Positions 44,810-53,080 of a stretch of DNA of 64,000 nt are shown in pieces. Each line of letters starts with the position of its first letter. Position 1 is the stretch's first letter. Made by a program: the position numbers and the translations under genes. Source of the stretch: Mycobacterium sp. NBC_00419 (lineage in GTDB: Bacteria; Actinomycetota; Actinomycetes; Mycobacteriales; Mycobacteriaceae); contig NZ_CP107931.1 of assembly GCF_036023875.1 (NCBI RefSeq), positions 4,030,001 through 4,094,000 of the forward strand. Direction: 5' to 3'. The notes beneath the pieces are model-generated. The model did no database searches, had not been told where the DNA came from, and saw only the letters and a program-made list of their open reading frames with translations.

Positions 44810-45021
44810 AGCGTGTCCCGATCGGCGGGCGGGTCGATCTCGACGATGATCGCCTGCACCGGGCACGACGCCGCGGCACGCAACACGTGCTGCCGTTGGG
44901 ACTCGTCGGGGTTCGGGTCGTAGGCCAGCGCCTCTTCACCGACGAGTTCAAGCACCTCTGGAGCCAGCGGCACGCACTGCGCATACCCCTGGCACTTGTT
45001 CAGATCGACGACCAAGCGCAT
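44806..45021 (-). CDS. [3Fe-4S] ferredoxin
   Basis: A 71-residue mono-cluster ferredoxin. Cys10, Cys16 and Cys53 (C-Q-G-Y-A-Q-C ... S-C-P-V-Q-A-I) bind a [3Fe-4S] cluster, with Tyr13 at the position where a fourth Cys would be. This fits the C-x2-X-x2-C-xn-C-P class of mycobacterial P450-linked ferredoxins. It is the first gene of the ferredoxin, reductase, P450 operon and is coupled to the reductase by a 4-bp overlap. Confidence 0.93.
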   Translation of the reverse strand: MRLVVDLNKCQGYAQCVPLAPEVLELVGEEALAYDPNPDESQRQHVLRAAASCPVQAIIVEIDPPADRDTL

Positions 45022-45045
45022 GAGCGCCGAGACTAATGCGCCCGA

Positions 45046-45414
45046 TCAGAGGACGCCGGCGATCTCGGCTTTCAGCGGAATACCGCAGCGGGCCCGCAGA
45101 TCCTTGCCGGGCTGCCGGATCGCCTCGATCTCGTCGTGCACCTGGGGGTTGGCGGCCAGGTAGTCCTTGGTCTGCTGCTTGGCATCGGACTTGCTCAAAC
45201 CCTGCAGGCCAGTGAGGAAGTCGTTGACATCGGGATGAGTGAACAGATACGTCGTCATCGACGCGGACACCCCGGTCATCACCGCGGTCACGTCGGCCGC
45301 CGTGCAATTCGGTGGGGTATCGGCGGCGGCGACGCCGGCCGCACCGAGCAGCACACCGCCGGTGCTCAGAACCACCGCGACGGCGCGGCCAAGCGAACGA
45401 GTTGCAGACTTCAT
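45046..45414 (-). CDS. Secreted hemophore-related protein (Rv0203-like family)
   Basis: A 122-residue exported protein. The signal peptide covers about residues 1-31 (AVAVVLSTGGVLLGAAGVAAA, cleavage near AAA-D). The mature helical domain has two Cys (37 and 110) placed to form a disulfide, and an HPDVNDFLTGL/YLAANPQVHDEI pattern typical of the mycobacterial haemophore (MHB) family, which can bind haem. No haem ligand can be confirmed. AGGAG is 5 nt before the ATG. It lies 24 bp after the window side of the P450 operon on the same strand, but with its own start signals. Confidence 0.78.
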   Translation of the reverse strand: MKSATRSLGRAVAVVLSTGGVLLGAAGVAAADTPPNCTAADVTAVMTGVSASMTTYLFTHPDVNDFLTGLQGLSKSDAKQQTKDYLAANPQVHDEIEAIRQPGKDLRARCGIPLKAEIAGVL

Positions 45415-45482
45415 GCGGCTCCTAAATCCCGAATATCCGGCTTGTCCAGAGTTTAGCCACGCGAACTGGGTACCATTCGCTC

Positions 45483-45749
45483 ATGCCACGGATTGGTCAG
45501 TTCTTACTTCTTCCCGCCGCCGGGATCGGCGTCGCGGCCGCGATACTCGCCGCACCCGTCGCCACCGCCGACACCACGATTGCTCCGCCGACGCTGCCGC
45601 AGTGTGTCAACGTCGAGGGCAGCGCGATCAGCGGCGGGCAGACCACGGAGTGCGCAACGCCAGGCAACACCGAGATCAATGCGACACCACAGCAGTTCCC
45701 TGGTGAAGAAGAAGGGTTCTACGGTTTCCCTGCGTTCGGCTTCTTCTGA
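45483..45749 (+). CDS. Small secreted Cys-containing protein of unknown function
   Basis: An 88-residue product with a signal peptide (LLLPAAGIGVAAAILAAPVATA-D). The short mature part has two Cys (LPQCVNVEG, TTECATPGN) and an aromatic tail (GFYGFPAFGFF). No known domain is visible. TACCAT (45471-45476) lies 6 nt before the ATG with no Shine-Dalgarno, so the mRNA is probably leaderless. It is followed 17 bp later by the epoxide hydrolase gene. Confidence 0.6.
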   Translation: MPRIGQFLLLPAAGIGVAAAILAAPVATADTTIAPPTLPQCVNVEGSAISGGQTTECATPGNTEINATPQQFPGEEEGFYGFPAFGFF

Positions 45750-45766
45750 GCCGGCACGCACACCCG

Positions 45767-46870
45767 ATGACAGAGATTCGTCCGTATCGCATCGCAGTTC
45801 CCGACGACGTCCTGACTGATCTTTGCGACCGTCTGGCGCGGACCCGATGGCCCGAGCGGGAGTGCGTCGACGACTGGAGCCAGGGCATCCCGCTGGACTA
45901 CACCCGCGAGTTGGCCACCTACTGGGCGCAGGAATACGACTGGCGAGCCCGCGAGGCCGCGCTCAACCGGTTCGACCACTTCCTCACCGAAATCGACGGA
46001 CTGGACATCCATTTCATCCACCAGCGCAGTGCGAATCCCGATGCGCTGCCGCTGATCATCACCCACGGCTGGCCGGGCTCGATCGTCGAATTCCACAAGG
46101 TGATCGAGCCGCTGTCCGAGGATTTCCACGTGGTGTGCCCGTCGCTGCCCGGTTATGGCTTCTCCGGCAAGCCGTCCCGCACGGGATGGTCGGTGGAGAA
46201 GATCGCCTCCGCGTGGGCGACGCTGATGGCCCGGCTCGGCTACGACCGCTTCGGCGCCCAGGGTGGTGACTGGGGCTCGGCCATCACCGAGCAGATCGGC
46301 CGAAACGGCCAGGGCTGCATCGGGATTCACATCAACATGCCGCTCGGATTCCCCAGCGGTGACAGCGGGGGAGATCCAACCCCGGCTGAGGCCGCCGCCT
46401 ATGCCCGTATGACCGAGCACGTGCGTTGGGGCACAGGGTATTCCGAGGAGCAAGCCACCCGGCCGCAGACACTGGGCTACGGCCTGACCGACTCCCCGGT
46501 GGGACAGCTGGCGTGGATCGTGGAGAAGTTCTGGGCCTGGACCGACTGCGACGGCCATCCCGAGAACGTCCTGACCCGTGACGAGATGCTCGACAACGTG
46601 ATGCTGTACTGGGCCACCGCCTCGGCGACGTCCTCGGCACGGTTGTACTGGCAGAGCTTCAAGAACCTCATCGACGGTGGCCCGGTGGAGGTGCCGACCG
46701 GGGTGGCGGCGTTCCCCAAGGAGATCGTGCCCAGCCCGCGTAACTGGTGCGAGTCGCGCTACAACATCACGCACTGGACCGACATGCCGCGCGGCGGGCA
46801 CTTCGCCGCCTTCGAGCAGCCCGAACTGTTCACCGAGGACGTGCGGGCGTTCTTCGCGACGCTCCGCTGA
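45767..46870 (+). CDS. Epoxide hydrolase family protein
   Basis: A 367-residue alpha/beta hydrolase with the N-terminal epoxide-hydrolase lid segment (RIAVPDDVLTDLCDRLARTRWPE; WRAREAALNRFDHF). The oxyanion motif is THGWPGSIVEFHKVI and the nucleophile Asp lies in QGGDWGSAITEQIG. The catalytic His is in MPRGGHFAAFEQPELF near the C-terminus. It converts epoxides to diols in the cytoplasm; juvenile-hormone-type EHs are the closest class. It may detoxify lipid or xenobiotic epoxides, possibly linked to the nearby P450 (inference). Confidence 0.9.
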   Translation: MTEIRPYRIAVPDDVLTDLCDRLARTRWPERECVDDWSQGIPLDYTRELATYWAQEYDWRAREAALNRFDHFLTEIDGLDIHFIHQRSANPDALPLIITHGWPGSIVEFHKVIEPLSEDFHVVCPSLPGYGFSGKPSRTGWSVEKIASAWATLMARLGYDRFGAQGGDWGSAITEQIGRNGQGCIGIHINMPLGFPSGDSGGDPTPAEAAAYARMTEHVRWGTGYSEEQATRPQTLGYGLTDSPVGQLAWIVEKFWAWTDCDGHPENVLTRDEMLDNVMLYWATASATSSARLYWQSFKNLIDGGPVEVPTGVAAFPKEIVPSPRNWCESRYNITHWTDMPRGGHFAAFEQPELFTEDVRAFFATLR

Positions 46871-46877
46871 GGCGCTG

Positions 46878-47132
46878 TCAGTCCGGTTCGACGAGTTCGA
46901 ATTCCTGCTCGAAGCGGACGTGGGCCAGGCCGTTGCGGGCCAGCCGGCCCGACGGCAGCGCCGGATGCTCTAGCCAGACCGAGACGCCCGGTGAGTCGCC
47001 GTCGTCGCGGCGCATGATGCGCGCAATCCTGGCCGGGTAGACGAACCCGGTCTCGGGGTCGTGACAGCTGAGGAATCGGCCGACGTGGTCCTCGGTGAGA
47101 TCGTCGGCCTTGATCCGGGTGCTGGAACTCAT
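46878..47132 (-). CDS. Small protein of unknown function coupled to the TetR gene
   Basis: An 84-residue basic/acidic soluble protein (SSSTRIKADDLTEDHVGRFL; FVYPARIARIMRRDDGDSPG) with no signal peptide or known motif. Its ATG at 47132 overlaps the TetR stop (ATGA), so it is translated with the regulator. The alternating charged beta-like pattern suggests a small beta-barrel, but no function can be assigned. A longer in-frame upstream extension is excluded as it lies within the TetR gene. Confidence 0.65.
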   Translation of the reverse strand: MSSSTRIKADDLTEDHVGRFLSCHDPETGFVYPARIARIMRRDDGDSPGVSVWLEHPALPSGRLARNGLAHVRFEQEFELVEPD

Positions 47133-47776
47133 GCGCGTACCGCCTCGCTCAGCGCGTCGGGAATGCCGGGGACCCGCGCGATCGCGTCGAGCAGGACGTG
47201 GGCACAGGAGTCGGCCAGCCGGTCGGCGTCCACCGACGGGTCCAGGATGCTCTGGCGGCACAGTTCGAACGTGAAGGCCAGCCAGCCGTAGACGATGACC
47301 CGGAGGTCGCGTTCCACCTTGGAGTCCAGATCGCCGGAGACGACGTCGGTGACGGCGGCCATGATCCGCTGCATCTGCCGCTCGTTGTCGATGTCGTCGA
47401 TGCCGCGCAGCACGGGGTCTGTGCGGCCCATTCCGATGTAGGCCGCCCAGGCGCCGTGCGGGTGTTCGACGTCGTAGCGCATGTAGGCCAGCACGCCGGC
47501 GCGCAGCCGGTCGAAGAGGCTGTGCCCGTCGTCGGCCGGGGTGCTGGTGGCTTCGAAGAGCCGCTCGCTCTCGGCACGCACGACGGCGGCGAAGAACGCG
47601 CGCTTGTCGGGGAAGTAGTGGTACATCAGGGCCCGCGATACGCCCGCCCGTTCGGCGATCTCGTCGATGCGGACCTCGTCGTAGGGGCGTTGCCCGAACA
47701 CTTCGGCCCCCAGCGTCAACAGCTCGCTGCGCCGGTCGTCGGGCGACAGACGGCGCCGGGCGGGCAGGCTGGACAT
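47129..47776 (-). CDS. TetR-family transcriptional regulator
   Basis: A 215-residue repressor. The N-terminal HTH is DDRRSELLTLGAEVFGQRPYDEVRIDEIAERAGVSRALMYHYFPDKRAFFAAVV; the C-terminal ligand domain is all-helical with FELCRQSILDPSVDADRLADSCAHVLLDAI. Its place near lhr resembles Rv3295. ATG 47776 is chosen because CAGTAT lies 6 nt upstream (leaderless); ATG 47794 would add six residues. An inverted repeat GGACATG-N14-CATGTCC spans the start, suggesting autoregulation. It is divergent from a glycosyltransferase gene. Confidence 0.87.
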   Translation of the reverse strand: MSSLPARRRLSPDDRRSELLTLGAEVFGQRPYDEVRIDEIAERAGVSRALMYHYFPDKRAFFAAVVRAESERLFEATSTPADDGHSLFDRLRAGVLAYMRYDVEHPHGAWAAYIGMGRTDPVLRGIDDIDNERQMQRIMAAVTDVVSGDLDSKVERDLRVIVYGWLAFTFELCRQSILDPSVDADRLADSCAHVLLDAIARVPGIPDALSEAVRA

Positions 47777-47866
47777 GCGCCCATACTGACACATGTCCAA
47801 CAGCTGCTGACGAATCAAGAACGTGTGATGCTCCCCGGCAGCGGAGCGCCGCCATACCTGGTATGG
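47771..47866. promoter_or_regulatory. Candidate TetR operators in the TetR/glycosyltransferase divergent region
   Basis: Two inverted repeats are visible: GGACATG (47771-47777) with CATGTCC (47792-47798), covering the TetR start and -10, and a perfect 15-bp palindrome CCATACC-T-GGTATGG at 47852-47866, 10 bp before the glycosyltransferase ATG. They differ in sequence, so only one may be the TetR site. Confidence 0.5.
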
Positions 47867-47875
47867 GATAGGTAT

Positions 47876-49150
47876 ATGGCCACGATTCTGGCGTACGGCG
47901 CACCGGCGCTGGGGCATCTGCTGCCGGTGAGCGCGCTGTTGAGCGAACTCGCCGGCCGTGGTCACGACGTCCATCTGCGCACGTCGGCCGCCGGTGTCGG
48001 CACCGGCCAGCGGCTGGGCCTGCACGCCGGGCCCGTCGACCCGCGCATCGAGGCCATCACCAGCCCGGACTGGACCGCGCGCAGTGTCTTCGGGGTGCTG
48101 AAGATGACGATCGACGTCCTGTGCCGGCGCGCCGAACTGGAGGTCGACGATCTGGCCCGGGCGATCGCCGAGGTGAAACCCGACGCGCTGATCCTGGATG
48201 CCAACTGCTGGGGTGCGATATCGGCTGCCGATGCCGGCGACATCCCATGGGCGGTCTTCACTCCGTTCACGCCGTTCCTGCGGTCGCGGGGGGTGCCGCC
48301 GGTGGGCCCGGGTATGCGCCCGTGGTCGGGACCGGTGGGTGTGGTCAGGGACCGCATCCTGCGAGGGGTGGTCTGGCAGGTGATGGACCGCCCGATGCTG
48401 CCCCGACTCAACGCGGTGCGGGCCCGGGTGGGTGCACCGCCGGTGCGGTCGGTCGACGAGTTCCTGCGCCGCGCGCCGCTGATGCTGGTGGTCGGGGGAG
48501 AGCCGTTCGAGTACCCGCACCCCGACTGGGGCGACCGGGTGCACCTCATCGGTGCCTGCGCGGCCGATACCGACGCCGAGGCGCCGGACTGGCTGACCGA
48601 GATCTCCGATCCCATCGTGCTGGTCACCACGTCGTCGATCCGCCAGGCCGACTCCCGCCTCGGCGTGGTCGCCCTGCAAGCGCTGGCCGACGAGCCGGTG
48701 CACGTCGTCGCGACCTTCCCGGCCGGGGTGCCCGATGATCTGGTCATTCCGGCCAATGCGACTGTCCGGCAGTATGTTCCACACGGCCCGGTATTGGACC
48801 GGGCGGTGTGTGCGGTGACCCACGGTGGGATGGGGGCCACCGTGCGCGCGCTCGACCGCGGCGTTCCGGTGTGTGTGGTGCCGTTCGGGCGGGATCAACC
48901 GGAGGTGGCGATGCGCGTCGAGGTGGCCCGCTGCGGAACCCGGTTGCCCGCCGCCAAGCTCAACCCGAAACGGTTGCGGGCCAAGGTGTCCGAAGCGATG
49001 ACGATGACCGACGGTGCACAGCGGGTGGCCGACGGCTTCGCCGCCACTGGCGGTGTGCAGCGCGGCGCCGACCTCGTCGAGCAGCAGGTGCTGTCCCCAC
49101 TGTCCCCTCCATACGCCCAAACCAACGTTTCGCAGCGGAAGTTCGAGTAG
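47876..49150 (+). CDS. Family 1 (UGT-like) glycosyltransferase
   Basis: A 424-residue GT-B enzyme of the MGT/UGT type used for lipids and small molecules. It starts ILAYGAPALGHLLPVSALLSELAGRGHDVHL, with the conserved N-terminal acceptor-domain His. The C-terminal donor motif is VPHGPVLDRAVCAVTHGGMGATVRALDRGVPVCVVPFGRDQPEVAMRVE, the standard UGT signature (HGG...GVP..V.P...DQ). ATG 47876 has GGATAGG nearby; the frame extends far upstream but there overlaps the TetR gene antisense. It may glycosylate a hydrophobic aglycone; regulation by the divergent TetR protein is likely. Confidence 0.85.
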   Translation: MATILAYGAPALGHLLPVSALLSELAGRGHDVHLRTSAAGVGTGQRLGLHAGPVDPRIEAITSPDWTARSVFGVLKMTIDVLCRRAELEVDDLARAIAEVKPDALILDANCWGAISAADAGDIPWAVFTPFTPFLRSRGVPPVGPGMRPWSGPVGVVRDRILRGVVWQVMDRPMLPRLNAVRARVGAPPVRSVDEFLRRAPLMLVVGGEPFEYPHPDWGDRVHLIGACAADTDAEAPDWLTEISDPIVLVTTSSIRQADSRLGVVALQALADEPVHVVATFPAGVPDDLVIPANATVRQYVPHGPVLDRAVCAVTHGGMGATVRALDRGVPVCVVPFGRDQPEVAMRVEVARCGTRLPAAKLNPKRLRAKVSEAMTMTDGAQRVADGFAATGGVQRGADLVEQQVLSPLSPPYAQTNVSQRKFE

Positions 49151-49183
49151 ACCTGTACAGAACGTCGATCTGGAAGGCCGGTC

Positions 49184-49630
49184 ATGCTCACCGACGAACT
49201 ACGCAGGCGCCGGCTCGATACCATCAGGGAACACATGGACACCGAGGTGTCCAAGGAGTTCGACCGGACCCTGGCGACGTTCAACGGCCATCCGCGCTAC
49301 GAGATCGTCCCGACCGGGCAGGTTTTCGACGGCGACGACGAGGTGATGACCTATTACCTGACCACGCGCACCGCGTTTCCCGACCAGCGGCATGAGAACG
49401 CGGTATTCCACCTCGCCGACGACGCGGTGATCGTCGAATTCGACCTGCTGGGAACCAACCTCGGCGAGTTCTACGGATTGCCGCCGACCGGCAAGGCCTT
49501 CCGGGTACCGGTCATCGCGGTCTTCTCCTTTGAGGGCGACCGCATCACCAACGAGCGGATCTACTTCGACGCCGCGACGCTGGTGAACCAGATCGGGCGT
49601 GGCGAACTGCTCAGCCTGCTGGGCTCCTAG
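49184..49630 (+). CDS. SnoaL/NTF2-like ester cyclase-type protein
   Basis: A 148-residue single-domain NTF2-like protein. An N-terminal helix (LTDELRRRRLDTIREHMDTEV) leads into a cone-shaped barrel: VFDGDDEVMTYYLTTRTAFPD, HLADDAVIVEFDLLGTNLGEFYGLPPTGKAFRVPVIAVFSFEGDRITNERIYFD, resembling the 'ester cyclase' SnoaL class, in which an Asp/His pair acts. It lies 33 bp after the glycosyltransferase on the same strand and may act on the same compound. It converges on pcd with a 4-bp overlap. Confidence 0.75.
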   Translation: MLTDELRRRRLDTIREHMDTEVSKEFDRTLATFNGHPRYEIVPTGQVFDGDDEVMTYYLTTRTAFPDQRHENAVFHLADDAVIVEFDLLGTNLGEFYGLPPTGKAFRVPVIAVFSFEGDRITNERIYFDAATLVNQIGRGELLSLLGS

Positions 49631-51216
49631 CCGAAGTGCACACCCTGGGCCAGCGGTAGTTCCGAGGAGTAGTTGACGGTGTTGGTCGCCCGCCGCATGT
49701 AGGCCTTCCAGGAATCCGACCCCGACTCGCGGCCGCCGCCGGTCTGCTTTTCGCCGCCGAAGGCCCCGCCGATCTCGGCACCCGAGGTGCCGATGTTGAC
49801 GTTGGCGATGCCGCAGTCCGAGCCGTCGGCGGCCAGGAAGCGCTCCGCCTCGCGGACGTCGGTGGTGAAGATGGCCGACGAAAGACCTTGGGGGACGGCG
49901 TTGTTCAAAGCGATGGCCTCGTCGAGGGTGTCGTAGGTCAGCACATACAGGATCGGTGCGAACGTCTCGTTGTGCACGATCTGGGTCTGGGCGGGCATCC
50001 GCACCACCGCTGGCGCCACGTAGAAGGCGTCCTCGCCCTCGTCGCCGCCGATGTGGTGGCGCTCGCCACCGATCACCTCACCGCCGTCGGCGCGGGCCTG
50101 CTCCAGCGCGCCGACCATGTCGCGGTAAGCGGTTTCGTGGATCAGCGGGCCGATCAGGGTGCCCTCAGCCGAGGGGTCACCGATCGGCAGGCTGCGGTAG
50201 GCCGCCGCGATCCGGCCGACCAGCTCGTCGGCCACCGACGAGTGCACGATCAGCCGGCGCAGTGTGGTGCAGCGCTGGCCCGCCGTGCCTGCGGCGGAGA
50301 ACACGATGCCGCGGACCGCGAGATCCAGGTCGGCGCTGGGGGTTACGACGGCAGCGTTGTTGCCGCCGAGCTCCAGCAGCGCCCGCCCGAATCGCTCGGC
50401 GACGCGCGGACCGACCTGACGGCCCATCCGGACCGAACCGGTGGCCGACACCAGCGCCACCCGCGGATCGTCGACCAGTAGTTCGCCGACCTCGCGGCCG
50501 CCCTGCACCAGCCGGCTCACCGAGGCCGGTGCGCCCACGTCGGCGGCGGCCCGCTCGATCAGCGCCTGGCAGGCGAGCGCCGTCAGCGGGGTCAGCTCGG
50601 AGGGCTTCCACACCACGGTGTCCCCGCACACCAGTGCCACGGCCGCGTTCCACGCCCACACCGCCACCGGGAAGTTGAAGGCCGTGATGACACCGACCAC
50701 GCCCAGCGGATGCCAGGTCTCCATCAGCCGGTGGCCGGGCCGCTCGGAGGCGATGGTGCGACCATAGAGCTGCCGGGACAAGCCGACGGCGAACTCGCAG
50801 ATGTCGATCATCTCCTGGACCTCGCCGAGGGCCTCGGAGGTGATCTTGCCGGCCTCGATGGTCACCAGGGTGGCCAGCTCCGCCTTGTGTTCGCGCAGCA
50901 GCTCACCCAGGCGCGCGACCAGCTGGCCGCGCACCGGGCCCGGCGTGGTGCGCCACGTCGAAAATGCCTGCGCCGCATCAGAGATGGCGAGCTCGGCATC
51001 GGCAGCGGTGGCTTCGGTGACGGTGAACAGCACGTCACCGGTCAGGGGAGTGCCGGCGGGCAGGAGCGAAGCGACCGGGGGATCGGATTGGGCCTGTAGG
51101 CCGTGGGCGCCGGGCTCACCCAGCGCGACGTGGGCACCGATGGCGTCGAAGGCGCGGCGGACCCGGTCCTGCAGTTCGGAGCGGGTGGGCAGTGCGGTGG
51201 CGGTGGTCGTGCTCAT
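49627..51216 (-). CDS. pcd: L-2-aminoadipate-6-semialdehyde (piperideine-6-carboxylate) dehydrogenase
   Basis: A 529-residue NAD(P)-dependent aldehyde dehydrogenase. The cofactor motif is TAFNFPVAVWAWNAAVALVCGDTVVWKPSELTPL, the general-base Glu is in LLELGGNNAAVV, the catalytic Cys in AAGTAGQRCTTLRRL, and a C-terminal Glu motif is NETFAPILYV. It oxidises the product of lysine epsilon-aminotransferase to 2-aminoadipate. It matches Rv3293 in context. A 36-bp intergenic-type repeat is embedded in the coding sequence near residue 47, giving the extra segment DPPVASLLPAG. The upstream hglS-like stop overlaps its start by 4 bp. Confidence 0.93.
   Translation of the reverse strand: MSTTTATALPTRSELQDRVRRAFDAIGAHVALGEPGAHGLQAQSDPPVASLLPAGTPLTGDVLFTVTEATAADAELAISDAAQAFSTWRTTPGPVRGQLVARLGELLREHKAELATLVTIEAGKITSEALGEVQEMIDICEFAVGLSRQLYGRTIASERPGHRLMETWHPLGVVGVITAFNFPVAVWAWNAAVALVCGDTVVWKPSELTPLTALACQALIERAAADVGAPASVSRLVQGGREVGELLVDDPRVALVSATGSVRMGRQVGPRVAERFGRALLELGGNNAAVVTPSADLDLAVRGIVFSAAGTAGQRCTTLRRLIVHSSVADELVGRIAAAYRSLPIGDPSAEGTLIGPLIHETAYRDMVGALEQARADGGEVIGGERHHIGGDEGEDAFYVAPAVVRMPAQTQIVHNETFAPILYVLTYDTLDEAIALNNAVPQGLSSAIFTTDVREAERFLAADGSDCGIANVNIGTSGAEIGGAFGGEKQTGGGRESGSDSWKAYMRRATNTVNYSSELPLAQGVHFG
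51051..51086. repeat. Copy of the lpdA-upstream 36-bp repeat inside pcd
   Basis: GCCGGCGGGCAGGAGCGAAG and following bases match the tandem units at 27896-27967 closely (about 25 of 28 core positions by eye). Here the repeat is in frame within pcd and encodes roughly DPPVASLLPAG on the minus strand without a stop. Confidence 0.75.
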
Positions 51217-52457
51217 GCTGGCGGCTCCTGGGCTGTCGCGTCGTACAGGTCGTAGGGATCGAGAATGTGATGGCCGATGGCCTCGGCCATCCAGTCGAGG
51301 GTGTAGCCGGATCGGTCGACGACGGCCGCGGCTTCGGTATCGGCGTCGAGGTTGGACCGGAAGATTCCGGCCGCCGAGGCGGGCAGGAAGTCCTCGTAGA
51401 CCACCGGGTACGACGGGTCGCCCCGGTGGTAGTACGCCAAGCCCTGCGACGCCATCTCGGCATCGTTGTCCGGGAAGTAGTCACCCCACACCGCGGCCGG
51501 TTCGGGTGCCGCCATGGCGGCGTCGAAGCGTTCGCGTCCCTTGCGGGTCAGCGCCACCCCGCGCGCTTCGACCTCACCGAAGCGCACCCGCAGCGTGCCT
51601 TCGGAGACCGTGCCGTCGGCCTCGCGGAACTGGCGCGGCTCGGCAAGCGCGCGAAACGACGTCTGGCGCAACAGGACATCGGGTCCGTTCCAGCGCGGCG
51701 GTCCCTGGATGGCGTCGATCATCGAGATCCCGCGGTCGGTCATCCGGCGGTAGAGATCGTCGATGTCCAGCACGCGTGGTGTCAGATGGTTGATGTGGGT
51801 GGTGCTTACCCCGGCGATGTCGGCGGCGACCGCCGAGACCTCGGTCAGCTCGCCGTACCAGGCCCGGTCGACGGGCTCGGCGGACAACGCGAACGAGGCC
51901 ACCGCGCGGGCGACGAACTCCTCATCGGCGCCTGCGGCGCAACCGCCGTCGGCCGCGATCCGGTGTGCCTGGGTGATGAGGTCGGGATCGAACAGTTGAC
52001 GTTCACCGAGGAACCGCTCGACGCGAGACCGCAGGTCGTCGTCGAAGAACCGGGCGTCGCGGGTGGCCAGCATCGAGGTGAACACCCGAAACGGGTTGTG
52101 AGCCAATTCCTTCGAGTCGATCGGGCGGAAGACCGTGGACACCACCGGAACCGGCGAGGCGGCGTCGCGCAGGTCGTAGAAGCCGACCGGGTGCATTCCG
52201 AACGCGGCGAACAGATCTGCGACGTCGGCCAACTCGGCTGGGCTGCCGACGCGGATGGCGCCGTGCCGTTCGGCGGTCACGCGCTGCAGTGACCCGAGCC
52301 GCTCGGCTTCGGGATGGGCGGCCACAAAGTCACGGTTCACGGCCTCGCTGACCTCGACCAGCGTGGTGTAGGCGGGCACCTCGGCGCCGTACATCGCCGA
52401 GAGTGCGGCGGCGAAACGGGCGCGCAGCTGCCAGGTGGGGATCGCGGGTGTGCTCAT
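51213..52457 (-). CDS. DUF1338 protein, HglS-type 2-oxoadipate dioxygenase/decarboxylase
   Basis: A 414-residue VOC-like protein. The metal ligands of the characterised HglS enzyme (His, His, Glu) appear as His65 in TAERHGAIR, His221/His224 in STTHINHLTPR and Glu295/297 in GEVEARGVALT; RQTSFRALAEPRQF holds the substrate Arg. HglS converts 2-oxoadipate to D-2-hydroxyglutarate in lysine catabolism. Sitting between lrpA and pcd and overlapping the pcd start (ATGA), this gene would close the path lysine, aminoadipate semialdehyde, 2-aminoadipate, 2-oxoadipate, 2-hydroxyglutarate. The M. tuberculosis gene in this place is Rv3292. Confidence 0.87.
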   Translation of the reverse strand: MSTPAIPTWQLRARFAAALSAMYGAEVPAYTTLVEVSEAVNRDFVAAHPEAERLGSLQRVTAERHGAIRVGSPAELADVADLFAAFGMHPVGFYDLRDAASPVPVVSTVFRPIDSKELAHNPFRVFTSMLATRDARFFDDDLRSRVERFLGERQLFDPDLITQAHRIAADGGCAAGADEEFVARAVASFALSAEPVDRAWYGELTEVSAVAADIAGVSTTHINHLTPRVLDIDDLYRRMTDRGISMIDAIQGPPRWNGPDVLLRQTSFRALAEPRQFREADGTVSEGTLRVRFGEVEARGVALTRKGRERFDAAMAAPEPAAVWGDYFPDNDAEMASQGLAYYHRGDPSYPVVYEDFLPASAAGIFRSNLDADTEAAAVVDRSGYTLDWMAEAIGHHILDPYDLYDATAQEPPA

Positions 52458-52487
52458 CCGGTGGCCCCGGTCCGATAGTCTGCGGCC

Positions 52488-52961
52488 ATGGCGGACACCG
52501 CGGAGCCGGCCCACGAGCTCGACGAGATCGACCGCACGCTGGTGCGTGAACTCGTCGCCGACGGCCGCGCAACGCTGGCGCACCTGGCCACGACGACAGG
52601 CTTGTCAGTGTCTGCGGTCCAGTCGAGGGTGCGGCGCCTGGAGGCGCGCGGGGTGGTGACCGGGTACAGCGCCCGCGTCGACCCCGAGGCGTTCGGGCAC
52701 ATGCTGTCGGCGTTCGTCGCCATCACCCCTTTGGATCCGTCTCAACCTGATGATGCGCCTTCTCGCCTGGAACACATTGCCGAAATCGAGGCGTGTTACT
52801 CGGTGGCCGGCGAGGAGAGCTACGTCCTGTTCGTGCGCGTCGAGTCGCCGCGGGACTTGGAAACGCTGCTGCAGCAGATCCGCACCGCCGCGAACGTGCG
52901 CACTCGAAGCACGATCATTCTAAACACATTTTACAGCGATCGCGTATTTCTGCCGGAATAG
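52488..52961 (+). CDS. lrpA: Lrp/AsnC-family regulator LrpA
   Basis: A 157-residue leucine-responsive regulator. The N-terminal HTH is LDEIDRTLVRELVADGRATLAHLATTTGLSVSAVQSRVRRLEARGVV; the C-terminal RAM domain is FVAITPLDPSQPDDAPSRLEHIAEIEACYSVAGEESYVLFVRVESPRDLETLLQQIR, where effector amino acids bind. A GATAGT box (52474-52479) lies 8 nt before the ATG. It is divergent from the hglS-pcd operon (30 bp) and upstream of lat. Its M. tuberculosis equivalent (Rv3291c) is linked to lat expression, so it probably senses lysine or a related amino acid here. Confidence 0.93.
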   Translation: MADTAEPAHELDEIDRTLVRELVADGRATLAHLATTTGLSVSAVQSRVRRLEARGVVTGYSARVDPEAFGHMLSAFVAITPLDPSQPDDAPSRLEHIAEIEACYSVAGEESYVLFVRVESPRDLETLLQQIRTAANVRTRSTIILNTFYSDRVFLPE

Positions 52962-53080
52962 TTCCGGTCTAGAGCCTCTGTGGCCTGCTTTCTTACTGTA
53001 CGGTCCATACCTGGCGCCAGCCGCCGCCTCCCGGGCTGCTGCATGCCGGCCACCGATCGGCCGCATAGGAAAAAATGCGC

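Noticed and set aside
45451..45475. GTTT-N13-GGGTA upstream of the small secreted protein as a SigF promoter.
   Set aside because: The spacer of 13 bp is shorter than the 15-17 bp of the other sites; a leaderless TACCAT box fits better.
47777..49120. Long upstream extension of the TetR frame.
   Set aside because: It is antisense to the UGT-like glycosyltransferase and lies upstream of the likely promoter; the TetR domain starts at 47776.
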